The notes beneath the pieces were generated by a model. It was not told where the DNA came from. It worked only from the letters and a program-made list of their open reading frames with translations, and searched no databases. This document shows positions 34,920-46,265 of a stretch of 64,000 bases of DNA, in pieces. Numbering within the stretch: position 1 is the first letter of the stretch; the number at the start of each line of letters is the position of its first letter. The position numbers and the translations under genes were made by a program. Origin of the DNA: Aquanectria penicillioides (taxonomy: Eukaryota; Ascomycota; Sordariomycetes; Hypocreales; Nectriaceae). The stretch covers positions 3,348,001-3,412,000 of the forward strand of contig PYIU01000002.1 in NCBI GenBank assembly GCA_003415625.1, given 5' to 3'.

Positions 34920-35451
34920 TTGTCTGATGAATGAAAAAAAGGAAGCATGAAATACCACGGTGCGTTAACGAGGGGGAGGAATGGACTGGGTTACGGATTT
35001 GGTTAAATTGCTACGAATCCCACAGGAAGTTGGATCCTGGGAGTGAGCAATGGTTTTGGCGCGGAGGACGATGTCCTATGATTACTAGTATTCTTAAAAA
35101 GGACTTTGAATATGAGTACCTTGAATTTTTCTCTGTCAACGTTGTGTTGAACATATGTTGCAATGGTCGTGTCCGTGCGTGTATGTCCCACCAGAGCTAC
35201 CCTGCCAATATATAAGTTAAGGAATTATTAGAAGGACGAAATGCGGCACGGCAACATTCACCAATAATTTAAGAGACTCAATCAGTCGCTGCTTAAATTT
35301 AGGGTTAAATCTACTGAGCAAAATTTCTCCTTCTTTCTGATGCCATCTCTCTCATGTTACTCTCAACCTTCAACTTCCCAAATCAGAGACGCTAAACCAA
35401 CTCCTGAGATCCGCCAACGCACTACACCAAGTCTTGTTGCAGCTCGGCGAT
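34920..35451. other. intergenic region
   Basis: 3' flank of pyruvate carboxylase and of the small minus-strand open frame. AT-rich from about 35200. Nothing else supported. Confidence 0.55.
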
Positions 35452-35895
35452 TCAGCTCACATTGCAAAGCCGAGCAGGGTATCCTGGATCCTGGCCATAG
35501 ATCCGTGCCATAAGATTTCGAGTCCCACGGTTGGATAGGTGTTGAAACAAAACCTGAGGGCAGCTCTTCCCTAAGATATACCTCGCCCGATCCCTTAGGC
35601 CACTGCGATTATTGGAATTGGCTGTTGACAGATCTGCAGAGGACTCCTCCATATGGACGCTGGCGTTCGTTTCACCACTAGGATTGAAGAATTTGTGTAA
35701 CTCGCTGTCTAATCCATCGATAGGCTCGTGCGCCACGTTGAGGTGGTCGATGTTGATGTGGCTTGGAGGGGACCCTTCAAAACTGTTCCATACATGAAGC
35801 CTGTCCGCCCATCGATTTGAATCCGGGGCCGTCCCGGGGAGGTAGCACCCCAAAACAATGTCTTGTTTAACGTCCGTGAAGGTGTTGAGAGACAT
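35452..35895 (-). CDS. possible small protein, unknown function
   Basis: This intronless 147-residue frame starts with MSLNTFTDVKQDIVLGCYLP and ends with QDPGYPARLCNVS. I do not recognise a family. There is no signal peptide and no membrane segment; two Cys lie near the ends, and the middle is Asn/Ser/Glu-rich. Support for a real gene is indirect: a TATATAA box on the coding strand (36014-36023) lies about 120 bases before the ATG, and the frame is long for this AT-rich stretch. It could equally be a gene remnant or an orphan. It lies between pyruvate carboxylase and TRK. Confidence 0.35.
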   Translation of the reverse strand: MSLNTFTDVKQDIVLGCYLPGTAPDSNRWADRLHVWNSFEGSPPSHINIDHLNVAHEPIDGLDSELHKFFNPSGETNASVHMEESSADLSTANSNNRSGLRDRARYILGKSCPQVLFQHLSNRGTRNLMARIYGQDPGYPARLCNVS

Positions 35896-37956
35896 TTCTA
35901 TGATTTCTTTAGGTAGTGCAAATCTCTAGTTGGTTTTTAGTTGAGTCTTTGGTTTCAGAATGTGTCAATTTGAAGAGAGAAAGAAGAAGGTTTTGGCGAC
36001 TCGATATTAGATGTTTATATAGCAATTTCATTTTTTGAATGAGCATATAAGAAAATTATGTTCACTTATTCAAGGACTACTCAAAGACTAAGTTCCAGGC
36101 AACAGGTAATGACATGAACATGAGTGCGGAAGACTGGCTGGAAAGGAAGCAGTGTTCTGGGTATAATGTTCACGCCAGAACAAGCCAAAAAAAAAAAAAA
36201 AAAAGAAAGGAAAAAAGGGAAATGAACAAGATAAGGATAAACAAAACAAAGAAAATCGAGGAGAGAGCCAGTGAATTGTACAGGTACTGCAACTGATCTT
36301 AAGATAAGGGCTAATACTAGAGCGCCCGGTGGCGTTACAAGAGCAACAATCTAGCCCCGTCAGTGTTGTTGAGAGATTAGGGTGAGATGATAAGCAATTA
36401 GTGGAGCCAATTTTGCGTAAGGAAGCAAAAATCGGAGCGTGGGGCAACTGAGGTTAAAGAGATTGAGTTGAGGAACCGACGTGCTCGTGCTATATAGTAT
36501 CAATGAAGTGAGGGGTTTTTTTTCGCTGCACATCGCAGCCACGTACGTAGGGGTGGGGGAAAAGGAAAAAGACTATGATTCCTAAATAAGTTGTTATAAT
36601 TTAGCTAATGAATGCTTATTTCGTTTAGGCATAGACATTATGCTTCTCAGGCTATTGTTATGGCTGTGAATCAAGGGAATCTGATACGAAGTGCCGGGAA
36701 GGGGGTGGGGGTGGGTGATGGGTGAAGCAGTACTATGTAGCTTGTTCGTGCATCCTGCATCTACACATGGCCAATCCAAAAGCGTTAAAACTGCTCAATC
36801 CGATTCGGTTGGAAAGTGGACGTGTTGGGTGGTGTTGGGTGGTGTTGGGTGGTGTCGGGTACAGAGACAAGAAAGATGTGGACTCTGGGCGGTTGGCCCA
36901 CGAGAGAGGAGGGTCTTCTTGTCGAGTCTGTGGGGGCTCTAATGGAATAAGGTTCGCCACAATGCATGGGCTTGGTCCCTTTTCCCGACGAACTCTCAAT
37001 TGTAGCGTCTTTCGCGCACCCTCCATCAGCATCGCCCCGATAGGACATCACGCAGGACATGTACGCGGCATCGAATCGACGGGTGGCACGAGGTGGGTTC
37101 ATCTTGGTACAAGAATTCATTGCACTTCTGCGGCGCGGGGGATTCCTCCTTGAACCGGGTCCTCCCCTTTTACCCAGCCACAATGCATTCATTCATTCAT
37201 TCATTCGTTCATCAATTTCGGCTGGGATATGCAGGCCCTTGGGATTGGGCTGGACCAAGTGTCTGCTGCTAACATCACGACGTCGACGTCACAACCCCAC
37301 AGTGTCTGCCCATTCGTAGCGGTTCTTCCTCGAGTCTCTTCAAGCTAGTTCGCTAGCACGCTCGGAATAAAAGCAGATCCATACCTCCCCGCTTATTTTG
37401 GTGCATCATCATTCGTTCAGGGCAACAAGCCTCGCCAACACGTGCGAAGATAGCAAGGTCTCGCCCGTGCGTCTCTAGGCTTTCGTTTGAGCACGGACGG
37501 GACGCGGGTCACTCCTTAACGGGGCGCGAGCTACCCACACGTTCCCCGTCATAGCCAAGAGATCTGGCAGTACATGGGGCCTGTTAGTGTGAGATCTGCT
37601 TGTACGACATGAGACCCTCTCATCCTCGCTCTCTACCTCTGATGGAGTCGTGGTGGCTATGGCTTATGGGGTTTGCCATGCTTGTCAACATCAGTTGCCC
37701 CGAAGAAAATCGCTCATGTTGGACCTGGGGTTGGCGGAGCAGAGAAAAGAAAAGTGAAGGGGAAAAAAGCGAACTACTTAAGGGCATCCTGACAGTCCGT
37801 AGAGTTCTCCTTCGGGTTGCCCTACCTCCTACAATCTCCTTTTCTCCGACAAGGCTCTTTTTGTTTTCGCTTTTCGCAGCCTCTACCACCTTGGACCATC
37901 CCGATCGCGACTGCCGCCACTACCCCTGCCTTATTACCTTCAGTACATAGCTCGCA
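35896..37956. other. intergenic region, promoter and leader of TRK
   Basis: No gene seen. A-run near 36187-36204, GGTGTTGGGT tandem copies at about 36822-36858, and CATT repeats at about 37185-37208. The last 200 bases are pyrimidine-rich TRK leader. Confidence 0.5.
36014..36023 (-). promoter_or_regulatory. possible TATA box for the small minus-strand gene
   Basis: Reads GCTATATAAA on the minus strand, about 120 bases upstream of the ATG at 35895. No expression evidence is available. Confidence 0.3.
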
Positions 37957-40751
37957 ATGTGGAGGCCTCCTCTCAATTTCATCACCATACATTGTAAGGA
38001 CACACCTCGTACTACTACCAGTCTCAAGAAGCAGTCTTTTTTCCCTCTGCTTCCCCCCCACCCAATGTTTTTTTTTTTTTTCCTTCTTTTTCTTCTTTTT
38101 TTTTCTTTTCGTTTTCATCTTGAGAGGGGATGAATGAAGGGTGATAAGGCCACTACATCACACAAAACGTTTCGCTCACTCCAATGATTACAGATGCATG
38201 GATTATATTCATGAGCATCTTGTCCATTCCCATCCTCTACCCATACGGCAACCTCAAGGCCGTGGACGCCTACTTCTTCGGAGCTAGCTCGTCCACTGAA
38301 TCTGGCTTAAACACGTAAGTTCATTGGCCGCCTTTGTTGCGTCCAGTCGGGCATTTTCATTTTCCCTGCTTGTCTCAAAGGTCTCGATCTATTCACGAGT
38401 ACTGACTGTGGTGGCGATTTCTTATTAGAATCGATGTCAAGGAGCTCGCCACTTATCAACAGCTGTTCATTTACTTCATTCCCATCGTCACAAATCTCGG
38501 ATTCATCAACCCGGTCGTTGTTCTTGTTCGCCTCATTTGGTTCAGGAAGCATCTTAAAACCAATGGTCAGCGTGTCCATATCCCCAATCTATCCTGACCT
38601 GTCGCATGCTAATGATTTGGGGCGCAGGTCCCGCCCTACTAAACTCGAGGAGACCTCGAGTCGTCGGGTCAAATGACGATGCTGACGTTGAAGCTGCACA
38701 GCCAACGCCCTCGACTGACGCCGAGACTACGGCTCTTGACACTTCCACCGCTAGCCAGGAGGTCGCACAAACTAGTGATGAACAGAATGTCCCCAAGGAA
38801 CCAAGTACCCAGGGCCCTCATATCGCATTTGACCCTTCGACCGATCACCATCCGCGAAATGATGCTACTCTACATATCCCAGGGCCCCGTGACCGTGACC
38901 GAGGTGCGCCCAAGTTATGCACAAAAAAACCAGAATGCCACTCAACTAACTGCTCTTGCACAAGGCGCCCCGCTCTACGAAGTTGACGATGATGAAATAG
39001 AAAAGAAGCAAGAGAGTGAGTAGTCAGTTCGAACACTCGTCATGGATATAGGCCAACTTGATTAGAATACAACCTCGAGGACGCCTTTGGGCCCAGTTCA
39101 AGCACGTCTGGTCACGGCATCCGACGTCGCCGGACCGATGCCCTCCGCATGACCGAATCCCGATCCATGGATCGTGTTGCGAATGTTGCCTCATCCATGT
39201 TCGTTCTGGGCTCGACCTCAGAGCGGCGGCGATCCATCTCGCAGGCATCAGTACCTCCTCAGTCTAGGGCAGCTAATGATGATGATTTGATTTCCCTATC
39301 CCTCTCCCGACACGCAACCGTTGGTCGTAATTCGCAGTTCTATGGGCTCACCGAGCTGGACCGAGACCGACTTGGTGGCATCGAGTATCGAAGCTTGAAG
39401 TTGCTGCTCAAGATTGTTGTTGGTAAATTTATGCTCAAGTCCCTCGGCATTCTCGCTGTAGACACTAATCCCATGCTTGAAAGGATATTTTTTCGGTCTT
39501 CATATCTTCGGCGCTATTGGGTTGGTGGGTTGGATACAATATGCGGACCCCAAGTACACGACTTATCTTGAAGAGATCGGCCAGGACAAGAACTGGTGGT
39601 AAGTCAACCTATCCCTTGTCTTCAAGCTCTTCCAGTGACTGATCACGGCCTTGAACTATGCAGGGCATTTTACTCTGCCCAGACAATGGTGGATAATCTA
39701 GGGTTCAGTCTTACCCCAGATTCAATGATTTCTTTCCGCGACGCCGCTTGGCCTATGCTGCTCATGAGCTTTCTGGCCTTTGCCGGCAATACTCTGTACC
39801 CGGTCTGCCTTCGCTTTGTTATATGGGTCATGGCCAAGCTGGCACCGAGGAACTCTTCTATACAGGAGCCTCTTTCATTCCTTCTCAATCACCCGCGCCG
39901 CTGCTACACCCTACTCTTTCCCAGTCGCCCTACTTGGATCCTTTTCGCCATCATTTTTGCACTAAACTTCATCGATGTCCTGCTCATCCTCATCTTGGAT
40001 TTGCACAACCCTGAGGTTTCCTCCTTGCCGGCTGGACCTCGAATCTTGGCTGCCATCTTCCAGGCCGCCTCAGCCCGCCACACCGGAACCGCAACTTTCA
40101 ACCTGGCCAACGTCAATCCAGCCGTGCAATTTAGCCTTTTGATTATGATGTACATCGCCGTATTCCCCATTGCCATCAGCATTCGTGCTTCGAACACGTA
40201 TGAAGAGAAGGCTTTGGGCATCTACGAGGACGAGGGATCACTGAATGAGAGCAGAGGCTCATCGTATCTCATGACGCACATGCGAAACCAACTGAGCTTC
40301 GATCTGTGGTATATATTTCTCGGCACCTTCCTTATGTGCATTGCAGAAGCGGATGGTATCCAAGACACTTCTGAACCAGTAAGGAGATGCCATTTTTAAT
40401 GAGTTGTTCTAGGCGCCTCATACTAATTTGAAACAAGGCTATTGCGGTGTTCCCTATCCTCTTTGAGGTTACATCTGCATAGTAAGTGTCCTTACTCTTT
40501 CATATTCCCTGTCTCGGTCTTTAGTTCTAGGGTGTGAGCTTACTCTCGTTGCCAGTGGAAATGTCGGGCTAAGTCTTGGCTACCCAAATGTGGCAACCTC
40601 CCTCGTTGGCGAGTTGTCCACCTTTAGCAAACTTGTAATATGCGCTGTGATGATCCGAGGCCGCCATCGGGGCTTACCGTATACTCTGGATCGGGCCATC
40701 ATGCTGCCGGATGAACAGTTTGTTGAGAGCCCCGAAACCCACCGCGAATAG
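37957..40751 (+). CDS. TRK-type potassium transporter
   Basis: Ten exons: 37957-37993, 38194-38314, 38429-38565, 38628-38903, 38965-39015, 39066-39422, 39484-39598, 39664-40378, 40438-40481, 40556-40751. They give 682 residues in one unbroken frame. The four P-loops with their selectivity Gly are visible: SSTESGLNTIDV, MVDNLGFSLTPDSM, SARHTGTATFNL and YGNVGLSLGYP, followed by the TRK end signature RGRHRGLPYTLDRAI. TRK proteins take up K+ across the plasma membrane, driven by the proton potential. The hydrophilic loop between the first two repeats (about 100-300) is shorter than in yeast Trk1 and Ser/Asp-rich. The start MWRPPLNFITIHYAWIIF matches fungal TRK N-termini. All introns are GT-AG. 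Confidence 0.93.
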
Positions 40752-41342
40752 AACGCTGGCGGAGTACACTGGCAAACCCTGTGGTCTTTACTATGGGAGG
40801 ATAGCTGGATTTGGTTTCCCTTTATTATTATGGCCTGACACTCCGCGAGGACCGGAAAGAGTTCCCGGCCAAGTGTGAACCTTGCCGCGGTTGGTGGCTC
40901 TTGTCATAATCTGGGGATTGCATTTGGGTGTGCTTTGAGTCTTACAGACTGACAAAGGTGGTAGGTACTGAATAGGTAAGTCTAGCTAGGTCCAAACAAC
41001 GCAGAACACATCAGTAGTACAAAATATGATAATTTCCTCACGTGAATGAATTCGGCTTTTTAGGCAAGTTGTAGGGGTCAAGGATATGACTGGCTCGTTC
41101 ACTTTTCAGAGGCCGCATTGACGTGTAGTTTTTCCGACTGTTAGAAGACGCTAACATCACACTCATGGACCCGAGTACTTGGAACTGAACTAGATGTGGC
41201 ACTTGAAATTTGTTTGAATGGAAGTGATTGGAGCTTCGGAGACGCAGTAAATACATAACATTTCCATACGTCCCTTAGCATATCTAGCATGTCGACCTCA
41301 TGAAATTGTAGGCGCCTCAAATCCAATCTTGCTACACCAACG
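40752..41342. other. intergenic region between convergent genes
   Basis: 3' flanks of TRK (+) and the RING-H2 gene (-). If the RING-H2 frame is read exactly as written, its coding region would extend into this stretch, to 41141. Confidence 0.45.
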
Positions 41343-42212
41343 CTACAAACCGCTGTCGGTCTTGGACTGATGGGTTCGTACGTCCGCCAATTGCCGCTTC
41401 CTCGTCTGGCGCCTCGGAAATAGGCGGGAATGCTGCTGGAGCAGGGTAGGCCGGCTGTCGTACGGAGGAGGCCTCCGAGCCCAATGCTGCGGAGGCTCGC
41501 CTGCTGGCTGGAAGTTCGTGAGGGGTCTGCCACCTGCGTTAGGCTGTACATTGGCTTGAGGAGATATGCGCACTTAACTCTTAGTCGTCTGTGCCGGAAC
41601 TTGTCTCGCAGTGCCGACAGTGCGGGATATGGGCGCGTGGGCAACGGTGGGCATGAATCGGAGCTGCCAGGCGGGGCGTTTCTGACAATGCTTACACGGC
41701 TATAAAGTTGAGGCGTATGACGTGAGTAAACGCGAAATCAACGAGAGTGACGCATTGAGGCAGACGAACCACAGCGGACAAGTAGCAGACCGGGTCAACA
41801 ACCATGGATCAACGCACTGGGCGTGAAACGTGTGACGGCAAGGTAGTTGCCGCAACCTGGCAAGGTGGGCAAAATTCTCCGTGCAAACGGCACAAGACGA
41901 ATCGGCCAATTCATCCACCGTTCCACATGGCTGCGAAGGCTTGGGGTTGCGCGACGGGGAGACACGGTATGTAAAGGTCGGGATGGTGTCCAAGGCGTGC
42001 GGAGTCAACACACGAGAGGCCTTTCGCGGAACCGGTGTTTGAGGCGGATAAAGGAATCGGAGGATACGACCCTTGCCCAGATAGAAGGCGAGGATAAAGG
42101 CAAAGACTATGCCAACACCTAACCCCAACGCCAAGGCGCCGGGACCGTGGGTCGCCGTTCTCGGATCAGTCGCAGAGCGAGCAATTAGAGAAGGATTCAA
42201 AGGGATTGCCAT
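41343..42212 (-). CDS. membrane-anchored RING-H2 finger protein
   Basis: Two clear exons. Exon 1 (41770-42212) encodes MAIPLNPSLI, one membrane helix (ALALGLGVGIVFAFILAFYL) and most of a C3H2C3 RING (CAVCTENF, LPCRHTFHAQCVDPWL, CPLC). Exon 2 starts at 41699 and completes the last RING Cys as CPLCRV. The C-terminus is uncertain. As written the frame runs to 41141. If one C is missing in the CCCC run at 41522-41525 it would end at 41343 with a Pro/Gln/Arg-rich tail. A 45-nt in-frame segment (GTTAAG to ACGCAG) may also be an intron. This layout suits endomembrane E3 ubiquitin ligases; the target is unknown. An upstream in-frame ATG (42329) would only add residues before the helix. Confidence 0.75.
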
Positions 42213-42440
42213 GCCCGCATCGATGTGTAAGTGGAGTTGGAGTTGCGAGGGAGAAGACCAAGGCCCGTCTTTTAGGCTGTCCTGAATGATTTCCTCTGCG
42301 AATGTGAGAGCAACCATGCATGTGTGCATACATTTGTATGCAGTAGACGATGACGATGAAGGTCATTCAAAACACTCGTGTTGAACAGGACGGGGAGATG
42401 AAATTTAAATAACCATTGCAGTGTACTACTCTGCGTGCCT

Positions 42441-42459
42441 CCCCCCCCCCCCCCCCCCC
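42441..42459. repeat. poly(C) run of 19
   Basis: Uninterrupted C homopolymer upstream of the RING-H2 gene. The length is probably imprecise. Confidence 0.8.
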
Positions 42460-42890
42460 AAATCTGGCCAGAGAAGCAGCACATTGAGGCATTGATACAA
42501 TGCCTCCTTGAGGGATTTTTCTCTTTGGTTGGTTTGATCCGAATAGCAAAAGTGCAAGCGATCCACCCGATCTCGTTTTTTGGCCAGCCAACCTCTGTTT
42601 TATTTGCGTGGCTTTTTACCGGTGTGCGAGGTACAATTTACAAGTGAGAGACCCCGCCGTCGGTCGAACCTTGATCAATCGAGGTGTCAATCAGAGAGGG
42701 CCGCTTGGAGTGTTACTGCTACTGTTGCTAGTGTTGGTGAAGTACTGAGGACATCATCGTCTCCATCCTCGCTCACCGTCCTGGAAATCCTTGCCATGCG
42801 CTCCAACCTTGAACGTCAAGGAGCAGTCTACAACATGATCTAGCTAGAGAAAATCACAAATTTGACGGGAAGGTTTCCTAGTTTGTAGTC

Positions 42891-42933
42891 TTTTCTTTCT
42901 TTCTTTCTTTCTTTCTTTATTTCTTTCTTTCTT
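42891..42933. repeat. (CTTT)n microsatellite
   Basis: About ten CTTT units with one ATTT interruption. Confidence 0.85.
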
Positions 42934-44396
42934 ATTTTCAACTCTCAGCCAATGTCAAATGTCGACAACTCATGGTGCTTGTAAGCATCATCAAGTTGAC
43001 AAGCTTTCCGAGTCTCGGTTTCTGGTCGCGTCGGCTCATCCCATGGGGATCTTTTGCGACGCATCTGCGGGCGCTCCATCCACAAGCATGCATGCCCGCA
43101 TCAAGTACAGGCCTCGGGGATGGTGTGAACAATATCCCGCGCTGCGGCACGCAATCCCGATCCGAGAGCTGTCACTCCGTTCCCAATGGGCCTGGCTGAC
43201 TTGTTCTCGAATACGAAGACTTGTCCTTGGCCTAGGCTTGAATTGGACAGAAGTCATGCTCCACTGGATTGCTCTGCATTTATTTCATGATCCCCGCACT
43301 GTCAAGAAGTAAGTAGGAAGGCCTTGATTCTGTTCACTCTTCTTTGAGTCGGACTGTTTCTCGTACTTTTCTTACCTCACTGCCCGACAAACAACAGTGA
43401 AGATGCCATGAAAATGTGCATTATTTCAAGACACGAAGCACCAGGGATTCGATGAGATTGCTAATCAAGTTACAGGCTCCAGACCATCAAACCAAGGATA
43501 CACAGAAGCTCTTCTCATAGTCATGCACTGGATTTTGGGTACCGCCCCTACACGAGCCCGCCGATCCCCACCTCGTCATCAACCGTTGAACCTGCCTATG
43601 TATTCTAAGACTTCTCGATATTGACCAGCCGTGATTTCGACTGAGGCCTTGTGATTCATTATGTGCATGAGCGGACTCGCAAGGCCTGAGATCTAACAAG
43701 ATCTAACAAGATCCCGATGCTCAAGCGTGAGTGGCTGATAACAGCTTCTGCCAAGCAACGTGGTTCGAGGTTAGCACGAACGGGGCAACAAGATTAGGAA
43801 CCCCTACCACCCCGTTTACCGTCATATACAACGCTTAAATGGCTTTTACGTGATTTTGGCGTCTGGAACCTGGGGTGCACGGGAGCTATTATCCTTGGCA
43901 GATCGATCTATACGCCACCCCACCGTGCTGATCCAGTTGCTTAATTCATGTGCCCAATCACACAGTACTATTTCAAGAATTGGGAGATGAACGTATGGAT
44001 AGACATGAATCTATTGGCTCATTCGTTATCAAATCATGCACGCCTTGATTAGTTTGCTGAAATGCTCAACAGCTTCCCCCAGAAGGCTAATCGAGATTTT
44101 ATTTTTAATTCTCGTGGTCAACGAGGATAGGGACTTAGCTCTATGCCACGACAAAACTTGGTGGTATCTAATAAAGGACCTGAATCGATGGATTTAAAAA
44201 AATTTTCCCCTGCTTTTTCTCCCTTTCTATTTCTTTGTATCGTTTTCTCCCTCTTTGCACGTCCACGTGCTGAATCTAAATCCGGGAAGCTCGGCTTTTG
44301 TTCAAGTCTATTTTCGGTTTGTTATCCATCCGTTTAGGTACGGTGGTCCATATCGCTGCAGTTCATGGAACAGCAATGCTGCTCTATCGAATACCG

Positions 44397-46265
44397 TTAT
44401 GTCGATTTATAATTGTTGTCGAGCTCGATTTCGTCAGGGAACCTGATCTCACGTTCCCGTCGAACTGGAGTTGCGGTTCCTGATTCAATGTCGAATTGGC
44501 TGGCTCGGCTAGACGGGACATCGTTTCCAGGTCTTATGGATGGGATGATCGTTCGTTGAATAGGTCGCGGGTCCGAGATGATCATAGGAGGCCGAACACC
44601 GGTGGCAAGGTTTGGTCCGTCATCCTTCTTGTCAACGACAAGGTATCTCCCGATAACGGGAATTCTTCGTCGAGCCGCCACGGCTTGGGGTTCATCGCTC
44701 AGGCTTTCGCTGAGGGCGCGACTGAATGTCCTGGGAGCAAGATATCCCAACTTACCCAACGGGATACTCAAGCCATGTACAACCTGCGTTGATGTTAGTT
44801 GACAAAAGCTCCAGAGAGGCAACTGCGTATTATACTCACCACACTGCAAACAGCAAGGAACCAGACCACAACACGAATAGTCTCACCAAGATTCGCTACA
44901 TCGCTCCTAGGAATTCCGTTCTCGTCGCTCATGTGATCCTTGATAAACTCCAGGCTCACAAACAGATAGAAGATGGCCGAGACACCAATAGGTCCAAAGA
45001 AGCCGACGAAAATAGCCTGTTTGACCTCTTCGATTTGGTGGATCCACTTGTGCATGCCGAAAATCCAGGGAAGCCGTCTGAGAACGAGCACCGAGAGGCC
45101 GAGTAAAACAAGGTGCCAAGTAGACATGACGGAGTTGTGGCTAAATAGCTCCCAAGGAAGGTAAGCGCCATACCACAAGAAGATGGTAACGTTAAGAAGC
45201 ATGTCAATGGTGGGCTGAAGAGAGTCATCCTTGGTTTCGAGGCGGAACCAGTCATCCCATGTAAAGGTGTTTCCGGCAATGAAGCAGGCGAGGACGTCGT
45301 CGGTGCCAATAAGGCCACATGTGCCAAGAACAAACAGTGCCAAGGCGATGGCGAAGACGAGAAAGCTCTCGCGGTCGACATAGTTGCGCTCTTCGGCCCA
45401 GTGGAGGAGTTCCTTGCCGACCCATCCCACAAAGGCACCGTAGATAATACTAAGTATGATAGTGTATCCCCACGTAAAGCCAAACCAAAGGCCCATAGCA
45501 TCGCCGGCTCCGCCCGAGGTAGCCCCTGAGCCGACATACTTGATTAAATATAAGGCAATGAAGAGGAACGGGTATCCAAGGCCATCATTGGCACCTGACT
45601 CAGCTGTGATCAAGTCCTGAAGGTCTTTGGGGATGTTTCGGTCCGCAAATTTTCCTTTGACGATAACGGCTGAGAGCACAGGGTCAGTAGGAGTCACACA
45701 AGCGCCTACGGCGAGTGCATGAAGAAAGCTAGGCATTCCAGCTAGAAGCCAGACAAGGACGCTTGTGGCTATCCACATAAAGGTCATCCCCGGCCCAACA
45801 AGTAGCAGAATGGGTTTCCATTCTCTTTGCAAATACTTGCTCGGGAGTTGGACGCCAGCAAGCACGAGCTGGACACCCAACACCAGACGGGAGAAGTTCA
45901 GGGTGATTTTATCAAGGTTTTCCTCACATTGGATGTCTGAGACACCTGCTGTGTAGCACTGGCCATAGCTCTTTGGCTGAATGAAGTTGGCACCGTTTGG
46001 ACCAAATCCGACACCAATCAAAAGCGCAATTACTGTTTTTATCACAAGGGTTAACCGCGGCCATGTAGAGGGCATTTCTTCGATCGTCGTAGGACAAGGT
46101 CCAAGGTAGGGGAGGTGGCAAAGGCTTACGGGCTTCAGAGAGATAAAAGTTCTCCTTGACGAGGAAAGAAACTAAGCCAAATAGGGATATGAATCCTCCT
46201 AGAAAGGCTACAATTATATTGAAGTCCGAAATCTGGAGGGGGATAGCCCAAATGTTCTTCGCCAT
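44397..46265 (-). CDS. plasma-membrane Na+(K+)/H+ antiporter, fungal Nha1/Sod2 type
   Basis: Three exons on the minus strand (46130-46265, 44840-46032, 44397-44783) give 571 residues. There are about 12 membrane helices. The cation-site motifs of the CPA1/NhaP superfamily are present: TPTDPVLSAVIVKGKF and ITAESGANDGLGYPFLF (ND pair). Exon 1 reads MAKNIWAIPLQISDFNII and LVKENFYLSEA, joined to LIALLIGVGFGPNGANF. The C-terminal tail is short (VVHGLSIPLGKLGYLAPRT, then about 110 hydrophilic residues), shorter than the long tail of budding-yeast Nha1. The family exports Na+ or K+ in exchange for protons for salt and pH tolerance. GT-AG introns, consistent phases, no break. Confidence 0.92.

Larger units (their letters stand above)
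42213..44396. other. intergenic region
   Basis: No gene seen. Contains a C19 run at 42441-42459 and a CTTT array at 42891-42933. AT-rich from about 43740 to 44340. Confidence 0.5.

Noticed and set aside
38904..38964. frameshift in TRK near 38905
   Set aside because: A 61-nt GT-AG intron with a CTAAC branch explains the frame change exactly, so the gene is intact.
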